From contig CAYPTH010000078.1 in the NCBI GenBank assembly GCA_964413635.1, forward strand, positions 1 to 14,844: DNA of 14,844 nucleotides, written 5' to 3'. How positions within the stretch are numbered: position 1 is the first letter of the stretch; each line of letters opens with the position of its first letter. Source of the DNA: CAYFQV01 sp964413635 (GTDB lineage Bacteria; Spirochaetota; Spirochaetia; DSM-27196; PWMO01). Below are positions 7,436-14,187 of the stretch, one piece after another. The translations under genes were made by a program, and so were the position numbers. The notes below the pieces were generated by a model. It worked only from the letters and a program-made list of their open reading frames with translations, searched no databases and was not told the origin of the DNA.

Positions 7436-8148
7436 CTACCATTGCGGCTCTCCACGGAAGATGGCGTTCACCCGATCAATGTCGAACTCTTCGGGGTCAG
7501 ATTTCTCGGGGTCGAACTCATCGGCGAAGTGCTCCACCGTGGGCACTGCCCGCGCGCCGGTGACGCAGACGACGGCGCGGCGCTCCTCCGCGGGAAACGC
7601 GTCGGCCGAAACGATGCGATGAACCTTGATCTCATGTTTCCAGTTGTCGCCGAAGTCGTAGGTGTACTCGAGGCGGGAGGACGCGGCGAGCCCGAGATCG
7701 TCGAGCGTGCAGCTGCCCGGGACGCGAACGCGCCGCCAGATGCTCGGTTCGATGCCTTTCAGCGTCACGGTGAGGACAAAGACCGACTCGGGCTCCGGTG
7801 GCCCGATGATCCACGGCACCTCCCAGCCGGCCGGCTCCGTCTCCGCCTCTTCAATTGTATTGTCGATGATCGGCTCGAGCTCACTGATCATCTCGTGCAA
7901 TTGGCGGATCTCCTCCGGGTCGCTTTCGTCGGTTTTGTTGAGCAACTCAACGACACCGTTGAGCATTCCGCTCATCTCGCCGAGCCGCGTCATCGGCTCT
8001 GCCGGCAGCTCGCTGGGGTCAAACCCGCGCCGGTCGAGGGACCGGATCCAATCGGCAATGCGCGCAGCTCTTCGATCGAGGCCATTGACCCCGTGTCCTC
8101 GAGGACCCGCGCAATAATGTGTTCGGGATTGTTGTTGCGTCGTGCCAC
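7436..8148 (-). pseudogene. pRiA4b ORF-3 / IS1096 TnpR-like protein gene, frameshifted and internally shortened
   Basis: The family core is visible: LTVTLKGIEPSIWRRVRVPG, TLDDLG, the signature YTYDFGDNWKHEI, and a closing DPEEFDIDRVNAIFRG. Two segments seem missing. TLDDLG jumps to SSRLEYTYDFGDNW (near 7685-7700), where relatives have a long helical and strand section, and the Cys-Pro-rich loop after GARAVP is absent. The recognisable core is about 110 residues rather than roughly 165-180. At the 5' end, a natural-looking start VARRNNNPEHIIARVLEDTG runs in one frame from the GTG at 8146-8148 to about 8062. The sequence ADWIRSLDRRGFDPSELP then continues in another frame, as if one base were lost near 8059-8066. 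The downstream frame (to 7436) is otherwise open, so a shorter product might still be made. The family role is not established despite the TnpR name. It is a pseudogene, a compact variant, or the site of a sequencing error. Confidence 0.6.
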
Positions 8149-8343
8149 GCCTGAGGGTAGCCGGTGACGCGACGTTCTTCAATGGTGGCGTGAGTTACGT
8201 CTTCCGGTATCAACAAGCTCTTACATACGTTTCGCACCGCTTTGCCGGTAGTTTCGAACGCTTCCCGGTCGGTGTCCGCGCTCCGTGCAATGCACTCCCT
8301 CTCGCAACACGAAGAGGGCCGGCCCATAAGAGAAAAGTTCTCC
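8149..8343 (-). other. Region without a confident gene; possible coding remnant
   Basis: A minus-strand frame from the ATG at 8325-8327 reads plausibly to about 8145, with G+C-biased third positions and ordinary residues such as ADTDREAFETTGKAVRNV and LLIPEDVTHATIEERR. AAGGAG lies 12 bases upstream of that ATG, which is long. The frame then runs into the pRiA4b-like gene in a different frame. It resembles no family I recognise and may be the 3' end of a decayed gene or chance. Confidence 0.3.
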
Positions 8344-8372
8344 TTGACGGATGCTACAAACGGATTCAGAAT
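8344..8372 (+). promoter_or_regulatory. Candidate promoter of the right transport-sulfatase operon
   Basis: TTGACG (8344-8349) and CAGAAT (8367-8372) are separated by 17 bases, matching sigma-70-type hexamers at 5 of 6 and 4 of 6. Transcription would begin near 8379, placing the palindrome at 8387-8412 just downstream of the start point. Confidence 0.55.
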
Positions 8373-8386
8373 GTCATTATTGAAAC

Positions 8387-8412
8387 ATGCTATTTCATAT
8401 ATGAAATAGCAT
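8387..8412. promoter_or_regulatory. Perfect 26-base palindrome, candidate IclR-family operator
   Basis: The 13-base arm ATGCTATTTCATA is followed directly by its exact reverse complement, with no spacer. The core TTTCATATATGAAA resembles known IclR-family operators with TTTCA/TGAAA arms (IclR, KdgR). It sits between the candidate promoter and the ribosome site (AAGGAG, 8418-8423) of the binding-protein gene, so a bound protein would block transcription. The operon's own IclR-type gene is the obvious candidate ligand. As RNA it would also form a strong hairpin 5 bases before the ribosome site. Confidence 0.75.
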
Positions 8413-8428
8413 CTCCGAAGGAGGGAGT

Positions 8429-9733
8429 ATGGTACGCAAGACGTTGGTGAGCACAGTGCTCTTTGCCGTTCTGCTGGTGGCGCCGTTGTCGACGGCTTTC
8501 GCCGGGGGAGCACAGGAGGGATCTGGGGAAGAGGAGGATGTGACCATTACGTTCTCGTATGGTCTGGATCCGGGCGGAGCAATCCGGGCGCTTGCCGAGC
8601 GATATAGTGAGATCACGCCGGATGTCACGGTGGAAACGCTCGAGCTGCCTTCAACGCCCAACGAGCAGTATGACCGCTACGTAACGACCTTTGCATCCCA
8701 GGACAGCTCCATCGATGTAATCGAAACGGACATTATCTGGGTACCCCAATTCGCAGCAGCGGGGTGGATCGAGAATCTGGAGAGCGAGATTCCGGCACAG
8801 ACTGTGTCGAGACTTCTCAAGGGCCCGGTAAATGCCAACCGCTACAAGGGCGAGCTCCACGGTCTTCCGCTCTTCACGGACACCGGTCTCATGTACTACC
8901 GGACCGACCTTCTTGAGAAGTACGGCTTCGACGTTCCGGAAACCTGGTCGGAACTCGTGGAACAGGCACAAACCATCCTGGACGGTGAGGAGAACGAAAA
9001 CCTCGGCGGCTTTGTCTTCCAAGCGGCACAGATTGAGGGGATAACTATCAACTTCCTCGAGTTTCTGAAGGGAGGAGGAGGTCACGTCCTCGACGGCAAC
9101 GGCAATTACGTCTTTCCGGACTATCGAGAAGAGGCTCGCACGGCCCTGCAGTTCATGTACGACATGATCTACGAGTACGAGGTAGCCCCCATTTCCGTCA
9201 CGACGGCGAATCCGAACGACAACAGGATAACTTTCCAGCAGGGCAACGCGATCTTCATGCGCAACTGGCCCTTTGCCTGGGGATCGCTGCAGGACGAGGA
9301 GCAGTCCGAAGTTGCCGGAAACGTCGGTATTGCGCCGATTCCCCATTTCGAGGGAAACGCCGGAGCGAAAACATCCAATCTGGGTGGCTGGCAGTTGACG
9401 GTGAACGCCTACTCCGACAACAAAGAAGAGGCAATTGACTTCATCGAGTGGACGGTTAGCGAAGAAGCACAGATGATCCTCGCGAAACAGGGAAGTCAGC
9501 TTCCGGTTCTTGCGTCGCTGTATGAGGACGAGGATTTCCGGGCGCTGAATCCCCTCTACGAGGAGATCCTCTCCATTCTCGAGCGCACCTTCCCGCGGCC
9601 CGTTACCGAATACTACACCGAAGTCTCCGGGCAGATGCAGCCGGAACTCAACGGTGCCGTAACCGAGGTGAAGCCGGTCGATCAAGCAGTGGAAGACATG
9701 ATCAACAACGTGACGAGCGTTTTCCAAGAGTAG
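8429..9733 (+). CDS. Extracellular solute-binding protein, family 1 (sugar ABC transporter)
   Basis: Exported binding protein of the second sugar importer, 434 residues. Residues 1-25 are a signal peptide (MVRKTL, hydrophobic core, STAFA), followed by GGAQEGSGEEED, an acidic linker of spirochaete style. No lipobox Cys is present. Family features include VTITFSYGLDPGGAIRALAE (38-57), the strand-hinge segment GELHGLPLFTDTGLMYYRTDLLEKYG, PETWSELVEQA, and later AIFMRNWPFAWG and TSNLGGWQLTVNAYSDNKEEA. This pattern is seen in binders of di- and oligosaccharides of the trehalose/maltose type, though the ligand cannot be fixed. The ATG has AAGGAG 5 bases upstream. It is the first gene of the operon leading to two permeases, an IclR regulator and a sulfatase, which suggests a sulfated sugar as ligand. 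A 12-base-pair hairpin follows the gene. Confidence 0.95.
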   Translation: MVRKTLVSTVLFAVLLVAPLSTAFAGGAQEGSGEEEDVTITFSYGLDPGGAIRALAERYSEITPDVTVETLELPSTPNEQYDRYVTTFASQDSSIDVIETDIIWVPQFAAAGWIENLESEIPAQTVSRLLKGPVNANRYKGELHGLPLFTDTGLMYYRTDLLEKYGFDVPETWSELVEQAQTILDGEENENLGGFVFQAAQIEGITINFLEFLKGGGGHVLDGNGNYVFPDYREEARTALQFMYDMIYEYEVAPISVTTANPNDNRITFQQGNAIFMRNWPFAWGSLQDEEQSEVAGNVGIAPIPHFEGNAGAKTSNLGGWQLTVNAYSDNKEEAIDFIEWTVSEEAQMILAKQGSQLPVLASLYEDEDFRALNPLYEEILSILERTFPRPVTEYYTEVSGQMQPELNGAVTEVKPVDQAVEDMINNVTSVFQE

Positions 9734-9755
9734 AGGCGGTGGACGGTAGATAGAA

Positions 9756-9782
9756 GGCCCGGGTGGGCTCCCCACCCGGGCC
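9756..9782 (+). terminator. Intercistronic stem-loop after the binding-protein gene
   Basis: GGCCCGGGTGGG (9756-9767) and CCCACCCGGGCC (9771-9782) form a perfect 12-pair stem with a 3-base loop, 22 bases after the stop codon. No T run follows (GATTTGCC), so it more likely attenuates the permeases or protects the upstream message from 3' exonucleases than terminates fully. Confidence 0.75.
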
Positions 9783-9817
9783 GATTTGCCCAGAGATACG
9801 GGGAGTGGAGAGAAGAG

Positions 9818-10732
9818 ATGCCCGACAGCAGAGCCGAACGAATCAGCAAGTGGTTCTGGAACGAGACGCGCTTCGCCTATGTCGTACTGGCACCAGTCCT
9901 TCTCGTGCTCGCGGTACTAACGATCTATCCCTTGATTTCAGCCTTCGTCATGAGCACCCAGTTCGTCGACTACCGAAGGCCTGCGGAGCTTGGCACATTT
10001 GTCGGCCTGAAGAACTACGCGCGCTTGCTAAGCTCGGAGGACTTCTGGCGGAGCCTGGAAATCACGGGCGTTTTCGTTCTGGTGACCGTAAGCCTGCAGA
10101 CGGTCTTCGGATTCGTCATTGCCCTGATTGCCCACGCCGCTAAGGCGGGGCGCGGTATCATCCGCGCCGCAATCCTCCTGCCCTGGGCCCTGCCGACGGC
10201 GATCAACGCCATGGTGTGGCGGTGGATGTTCAACTCCGAGTACGGAGTAATCAACGATCTCCTCGTGCGGGGCGGGCTTCTCGAACAGGGTATAGCGTGG
10301 CTGGGCAACGGAACGACGGCATTTGCAGCAGTTATTACCACTGCAGTGTGGAAAGTGAGCTCCTTCATGGGTCTGCTCATTCTCGCCGGTCTCCAGGGCA
10401 TTCCTGATTCGCTGTACGAGTCGGCCGCCATGGACGGGGCGAATGGATGGAGCCAGTTCCGGCACATTACCTTTCCGTCGGTGAAGCCGGCGCTCATGGT
10501 CGCTCTCATCTTCCGCACGAATGATGCGGTACGGGTGTTTGATCTGATCTACGTTCTGACCGGTGGTGGGCCCGGAGATTCCACGCGCAGCCTGGCTATG
10601 TACGCCTATCAGGTCAACTTTCGGGAGCTGAGTTTTGGCTACGGATCAACACTTTCCATTGTGATGTTCCTCATCTCCATCACGATCAGTGCGATCTACC
10701 TGTACAGCTTCTACATCCGGGGGAGGGACTGA
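9818..10732 (+). CDS. Sugar ABC transporter permease, MalF/UgpA/LacF-like
   Basis: Inner-membrane permease, 304 residues. Six hydrophobic spans are visible near residues 21-44, 82-106, 115-137, 168-192, 223-245 and 272-297. The EAA-type cytoplasmic loop LYESAAMDGANGWSQFRHITFP (199-220) docks with the ATPase. The TGGGPGDSTRSL segment before the last span is the MalF/UgpA-class mark. The ATG at 9818 follows GGAGAGAAGAG; the spacing from the binding-protein stop is 84 bases, mostly occupied by the hairpin. Its stop is directly followed by the start of the second permease with no gap. Together the two permeases form the heterodimeric channel. Confidence 0.95.
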   Translation: MPDSRAERISKWFWNETRFAYVVLAPVLLVLAVLTIYPLISAFVMSTQFVDYRRPAELGTFVGLKNYARLLSSEDFWRSLEITGVFVLVTVSLQTVFGFVIALIAHAAKAGRGIIRAAILLPWALPTAINAMVWRWMFNSEYGVINDLLVRGGLLEQGIAWLGNGTTAFAAVITTAVWKVSSFMGLLILAGLQGIPDSLYESAAMDGANGWSQFRHITFPSVKPALMVALIFRTNDAVRVFDLIYVLTGGGPGDSTRSLAMYAYQVNFRELSFGYGSTLSIVMFLISITISAIYLYSFYIRGRD

Positions 10733-11575
10733 ATGATCAACAGACGGGAGAGACAGAGCAGTCGCCGGATGATCTTCTGGGGCCTGGTTGTTGTCGTGTG
10801 CGCGATCTCCTTCTTCCCGGTCGTGTGGGTTGGCCTCTCGTCGCTAAAGATTCCATCTCAGCTCTACGACTCGCCGGTCCGTTATCTGCCGAACCCGCCG
10901 ACTTTGCAGCATTATGTGGATGTATTCACCCTGCACCCCTTCGGGCGGTTCTTCCTGAACAGCCTCTGGGTGGCCGGCTGGAGCACCGTCCTCACGGTAA
11001 CCCTGGCGGTGCTGGGGGCCTACCCTCTGACGCGACTGAGGTTTCGTGGCCGCAATTTGGTGCTGGTGTTCATTCTTGCCAGCGGCATGCTGCCCGTCCT
11101 CGCTCGGCTCATTCCTCTGTTCTCTACCATGCGGACGCTGGGCCTGCTAAACTCATACGCTGGAATGGTCCTTGTGTATAGCAGTCTGGCGCTCCCACTG
11201 AGCACCATGACAATGATCGCGTTCTTCGGTCAGGTTCCTCGAGATCTGGAAAATGCGGCGATCATTGATGGGTGCAACAGAATGGGGGCCTTATGGCGGA
11301 TTATGGTACCCCTGGCCGCTCCGGGAATGGTTACCACCGCACTGTTGTCGTTCATCATTGCCTGGAACGATTTCATCATTGCACTGGTACTGATTTCCCG
11401 CCCAATGATGCGAACGATTCCGGTAGGAATCGCTCTGTTCCCGGGCGAGTACCAGTTCCCCTGGGGTACGATCTCCGCTGCGGTCATTGTGGCGGTCATT
11501 CCTATTGTCGTTGCCATCGTATTTTTCCAGAAGCGAATCGTTGCCGGGCTGACCTCAGGAGCGGTGAAATTCTAA
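10733..11575 (+). CDS. Sugar ABC transporter permease, MalG/LacG-like
   Basis: Second channel subunit, 280 residues, the usual length. Hydrophobic spans occur near 13-35, 76-98, 106-131, 141-165, 194-219 and 245-269. The EAA-type loop is LENAAIIDGCNRMGALWRIMVPL (172-194). The C-terminal ending KRIVAGLTSGAVKF is the typical MalG-class tail. The ATG immediately abuts the previous stop (TGA ATG), with GGGGGAGG just upstream inside the preceding gene, so the two are translated in a coupled way. No ATPase gene follows; an IclR-type regulator begins 17 bases after the stop. Confidence 0.96.
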   Translation: MINRRERQSSRRMIFWGLVVVVCAISFFPVVWVGLSSLKIPSQLYDSPVRYLPNPPTLQHYVDVFTLHPFGRFFLNSLWVAGWSTVLTVTLAVLGAYPLTRLRFRGRNLVLVFILASGMLPVLARLIPLFSTMRTLGLLNSYAGMVLVYSSLALPLSTMTMIAFFGQVPRDLENAAIIDGCNRMGALWRIMVPLAAPGMVTTALLSFIIAWNDFIIALVLISRPMMRTIPVGIALFPGEYQFPWGTISAAVIVAVIPIVVAIVFFQKRIVAGLTSGAVKF

Positions 11576-11592
11576 AGGCCAAGTGAGACCAG

Positions 11593-12375
11593 ATGGATAG
11601 CGATTCTGTAAACGACGTACAGGAGATCAAAAGCGCCTCCGAGCCGACTTCCCGGGTTCTTCGCGTACTCGAGTTCGCGAATACCCGGGAAGACACGCCC
11701 TTCACTCTGCAAGAGTGTGCCCAGGTTACCGCGATCACCAAAGCAACGCTATTGCGCCTGCTTCGCACCCTGGTTCAGGACGGATATCTCGCCAATCTGG
11801 GCCAACGCTATCAGAGCAACCTCTTCTTCTCCCGCCGCCTCTCAGTGTCGGCGGAGCATATGGCCGCCATGGACTCCACCCTGGCGGCGCTCGCCGAGGA
11901 GGTGGGTCAGAGTGCGGAGGTCCTGACGGGGCGTATTCCGAACCTCTACTGGTTCGAGAAGCGTGACTGCTCTCGGAGTTCCATGCGCGTGGTGGCCCGG
12001 GGCGGCACGACGCGGTCCCTCTACGAGTTGGATGCACCGGCAAGGCTTTACCTGCGGGAGCTTGGGATCAACACGGTCCGGCAGGAGATGGTCCCCGGTT
12101 TCTTCCACATTGGCCCGGAGAAGCGCGAGCTTTCGACGGAGCAGGCCCTCGAGCTCATAGCGTCGGTTGATCCCCACGGGGTCGAGTACGATTACGAGGG
12201 AAACAGCAACGGCGTGCGCCGTTTCGTCACCATCGTCCGCTCGGCCACGGGAGCGTATCAGTACCTTCTGTCCGTCGCGGAGCCCGCGATTCCCCAGAAC
12301 AGTCGGACGGAACACGTATCCGTCGTAGTGCAGGCTCTCGCGGATGCGCGTGGCCGCCTTAGTGAAAAGGAGTAA
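11593..12375 (+). CDS. IclR-family transcriptional regulator
   Basis: Cytoplasmic DNA-binding regulator, 260 residues, the normal family size. Residues about 18-75 form the winged helix, with FTLQECAQVTAITKATLLRLLRTLVQDGYL (37-66) as helix-turn-helix and recognition helix. The rest matches the IclR effector domain: LAALAEEVGQSAEV (98-111), a small-molecule pocket region, and the late segment NGVRRFVTIVRS then LLSVAEP. The family binds small carbon metabolites and represses or activates neighbouring catabolic genes. The ATG at 11593 has only a weak GTGAGA before it, and translation may rely on the closely spaced upstream gene (17 bases). It sits inside the operon between the permeases and the sulfatase, so the system is probably autoregulated through the 26-base palindrome at the operon's head. 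The N-terminal 17 residues are acidic and not conserved-looking. Confidence 0.92.
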   Translation: MDSDSVNDVQEIKSASEPTSRVLRVLEFANTREDTPFTLQECAQVTAITKATLLRLLRTLVQDGYLANLGQRYQSNLFFSRRLSVSAEHMAAMDSTLAALAEEVGQSAEVLTGRIPNLYWFEKRDCSRSSMRVVARGGTTRSLYELDAPARLYLRELGINTVRQEMVPGFFHIGPEKRELSTEQALELIASVDPHGVEYDYEGNSNGVRRFVTIVRSATGAYQYLLSVAEPAIPQNSRTEHVSVVVQALADARGRLSEKE

Positions 12376-12380
12376 CAACT

Positions 12381-13907
12381 TTGACATACGATAGACCGAA
12401 CATCGTTTTTATTATGTCCGATGATCACGCAGCCCAGGCAATATCGGCCTACGGCTCGCGGATCAACGAAACCCCAAACCTGGACCGCCTGGTATCCGAC
12501 AGAGGAGGCGTGCGCTTCGACAACTGCTACGTCACCAATTCGATCTGCACCCCCAGCCGGGCGGCAATTCTCACCGGCACGTACAACCACGTGAACCGTG
12601 TAACCACCCTGGACACGCACATTGACAATCGCCTTCCCAACGTCGCAAAGCACCTTCAGACCGCCGGATATGAGACCGCAATGGTGGGCAAATGGCATCT
12701 CGGTGAGGGAAAGGCCCATGAACCTACCGGCTTCGACTTTTGGAAGGTTCTGCCCGGTCAGGGAGATTACTACGACCCCGATTTCCACACGCCCAATGGA
12801 GTGGTAAGGGAAAAGGGGTATGTCACGGACCTCATCACGGATGAGTGCATATCCTTTCTGGAACGCCGCGATGGGGAGCAGCCCTTCTTTCTCATGTGTC
12901 ACCATAAGGCGCCTCACCGCCCCTGGGATCCAAAGGCGGAGCACCGGGACAAGTATCTCGAGTGCCCGCAGACACCGGAGAGTTTTGATGATGACTACAA
13001 AAATCGCGCCCGGGCGGCGGAAGCCGCAAAAATGCGCATTGCCGAAGACATGACCTATGACGATCTCGATCTCCAGCAACTCCCCGATTCCCCGGGCGAA
13101 CGTTTGCTCGGAGGTGAGCATCGAAAGGTCCCCTACCCTGCAAACCCGGATATAGCGGAACTGAAACTGCGTGATCGGAACACCGGTGAAGAGTTCCGCT
13201 TCTCCTCTCAGGCGGAACTGAAACGTTTCAAGTACGAGCGCTACATCCGCAAGTACCTGCAAACCGTACACAGTATCGATGAAAACGTCGGCCGGCTCCT
13301 GGACTACCTCGACGCAACCGGCCTCCGCGACAACACCGTCGTGATCTACACCTCGGACCAGGGCTTCTTCCTGGGCGAACACGGCTGGTTCGACAAGCGC
13401 TTCATCTACGAGGAGAGCCTGCGCATGCCTTTCCTGGTTCGTGACCCCGGCGGGGCCGGAGACGCACCGCGGCATTCCGGGGACATGATCTGCAACGTGG
13501 ACTTTGCCCCAACCTTCTTGGACATGGCCGGGCTTCCCATTCCAAGTTACATGCAGGGACGGTCAATCGTACCGCTACTCCGGGACGCCACACCGAAAGA
13601 TTGGCCGAAGGAAGTGTATCACCGCTATTGGATGAATCAGGACGAAGTCCATAACGCGTATGCGCACTACGGAATACGAACGCATCGACACAAGCTGATC
13701 TACTGGTACAACCAGGAGTGCGGTGAACCCGGAGCCAACCCGGGCAGCGATCCGCCGGAATGGGAGCTCTTCGATCTGGAGCGGGACCCGTATGAGATGG
13801 TGAACCGCTATCGTGATCCGGACTACGCGGATACCGTCCGGGACATGACCCGGCGCCTGAACGAGAAAATGGCCGCCATCGGCGACACGCCGATCCACTC
13901 GGTTTAG
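12381..13907 (+). CDS. Formylglycine-type sulfatase (S1 family), apparently cytoplasmic
   Basis: Hydrolyses a sulfate ester, probably on a sugar. It has 508 residues of the alkaline-phosphatase/sulfatase fold. PNIVFIMSDDHA (6-17) gives metal ligands Asp14 and Asp15. The signature CTPSRAAILTG (56-66) places Cys56 for conversion to formylglycine. GKWHLG (103-108), HHKAPHRPWDP (174-184), TSDQG (324-328, Asp326) and LGEHGWFDKR (331-340, Lys339) supply the remaining active site. The HKAPHRPW segment recalls N-acetylglucosamine-6-sulfatase-like S1 members, from memory only. No signal peptide is present: the fold begins within six residues, so the enzyme should act in the cytoplasm. The start is TTG at 12381 with AAGGAG 8 bases upstream, overlapping the end of the IclR gene, whose stop is 5 bases before. 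A maturase (FGE or anSME) must be encoded elsewhere. Confidence 0.94.
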   Translation: MTYDRPNIVFIMSDDHAAQAISAYGSRINETPNLDRLVSDRGGVRFDNCYVTNSICTPSRAAILTGTYNHVNRVTTLDTHIDNRLPNVAKHLQTAGYETAMVGKWHLGEGKAHEPTGFDFWKVLPGQGDYYDPDFHTPNGVVREKGYVTDLITDECISFLERRDGEQPFFLMCHHKAPHRPWDPKAEHRDKYLECPQTPESFDDDYKNRARAAEAAKMRIAEDMTYDDLDLQQLPDSPGERLLGGEHRKVPYPANPDIAELKLRDRNTGEEFRFSSQAELKRFKYERYIRKYLQTVHSIDENVGRLLDYLDATGLRDNTVVIYTSDQGFFLGEHGWFDKRFIYEESLRMPFLVRDPGGAGDAPRHSGDMICNVDFAPTFLDMAGLPIPSYMQGRSIVPLLRDATPKDWPKEVYHRYWMNQDEVHNAYAHYGIRTHRHKLIYWYNQECGEPGANPGSDPPEWELFDLERDPYEMVNRYRDPDYADTVRDMTRRLNEKMAAIGDTPIHSV

Positions 13908-13949
13908 CCCGGGCGGGAATTGTTACCGTCCACCCCGAGAAGACGTCAG

Positions 13950-14003
13950 CGTCCTTGTTCCCCGCCAGCAGGAGCTTCCACGACGGGGGTGCGGACGTTT
14001 TTT
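13950..14003 (+). terminator. Probable rho-independent terminator of the sulfatase operon
   Basis: CGTCC (13950-13954) pairs with GGACG (13993-13997), which is immediately followed by six T. Inside, CCCCG (13960-13964) pairs with CGGGG (13984-13988) across a small internal loop, leaving a 19-base top loop. It is 43 bases after the sulfatase stop. The stem is interrupted, so strength is uncertain. Confidence 0.55.
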
Positions 14004-14134
14004 GGGCAGTTCATTCCGCCGTTTCTAAGGGGCGCGAATTGAAACAACCGATAATCCGTGGAGCGTACAAAGGGTTCCTGGTCGACCCCCCGAGCGGGCG
14101 CGCGGAGTGGGATCAGCGAGGAGCGGGAAATCGC
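14004..14134. other. Intergenic stretch with nothing recognised
   Basis: This lies between the terminator after the sulfatase and the hairpin after the PPC-repeat gene, at the end of two converging units. I see no convincing reading frame, RNA gene, promoter or repeat in it. Confidence 0.6.
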
Positions 14135-14164
14135 CGCCCCCGGATGGCGTGCATGCCGGGGGCG
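14135..14164 (-). terminator. Hairpin after the PPC-repeat gene, possible terminator
   Basis: CGCCCCCGG (14135-14143) pairs perfectly with CCGGGGGCG (14156-14164), extended by ATG/CAT inside after a one-base bulge. On the minus strand it begins 23 bases after the stop codon of the repeat-protein gene. The following transcript has only a short TTT (GCGATTTCCC), so it is a weak intrinsic terminator or a 3'-protecting stem. Confidence 0.5.
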
Positions 14165-14187
14165 AGCGTGATATCCGAAGACCCCGC

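Noticed and set aside
7436..8148. Active insertion sequence, suggested by the IS1096 TnpR family name
   Set aside because: No transposase gene, terminal inverted repeats or target duplications were seen; the family name is historical and such genes are mostly chromosomal.
8651..9775. Minus-strand open frame (374 codons) opposite the second binding protein
   Set aside because: It is the antisense shadow of a clear solute-binding protein; composition is not protein-like and no plausible ribosome site is present.
12258..13475. Long minus-strand open frame (405 codons) opposite the sulfatase and IclR genes
   Set aside because: It is antisense to a sulfatase with an intact active site and resembles no family; G+C-rich codon bias leaves such antisense frames open.
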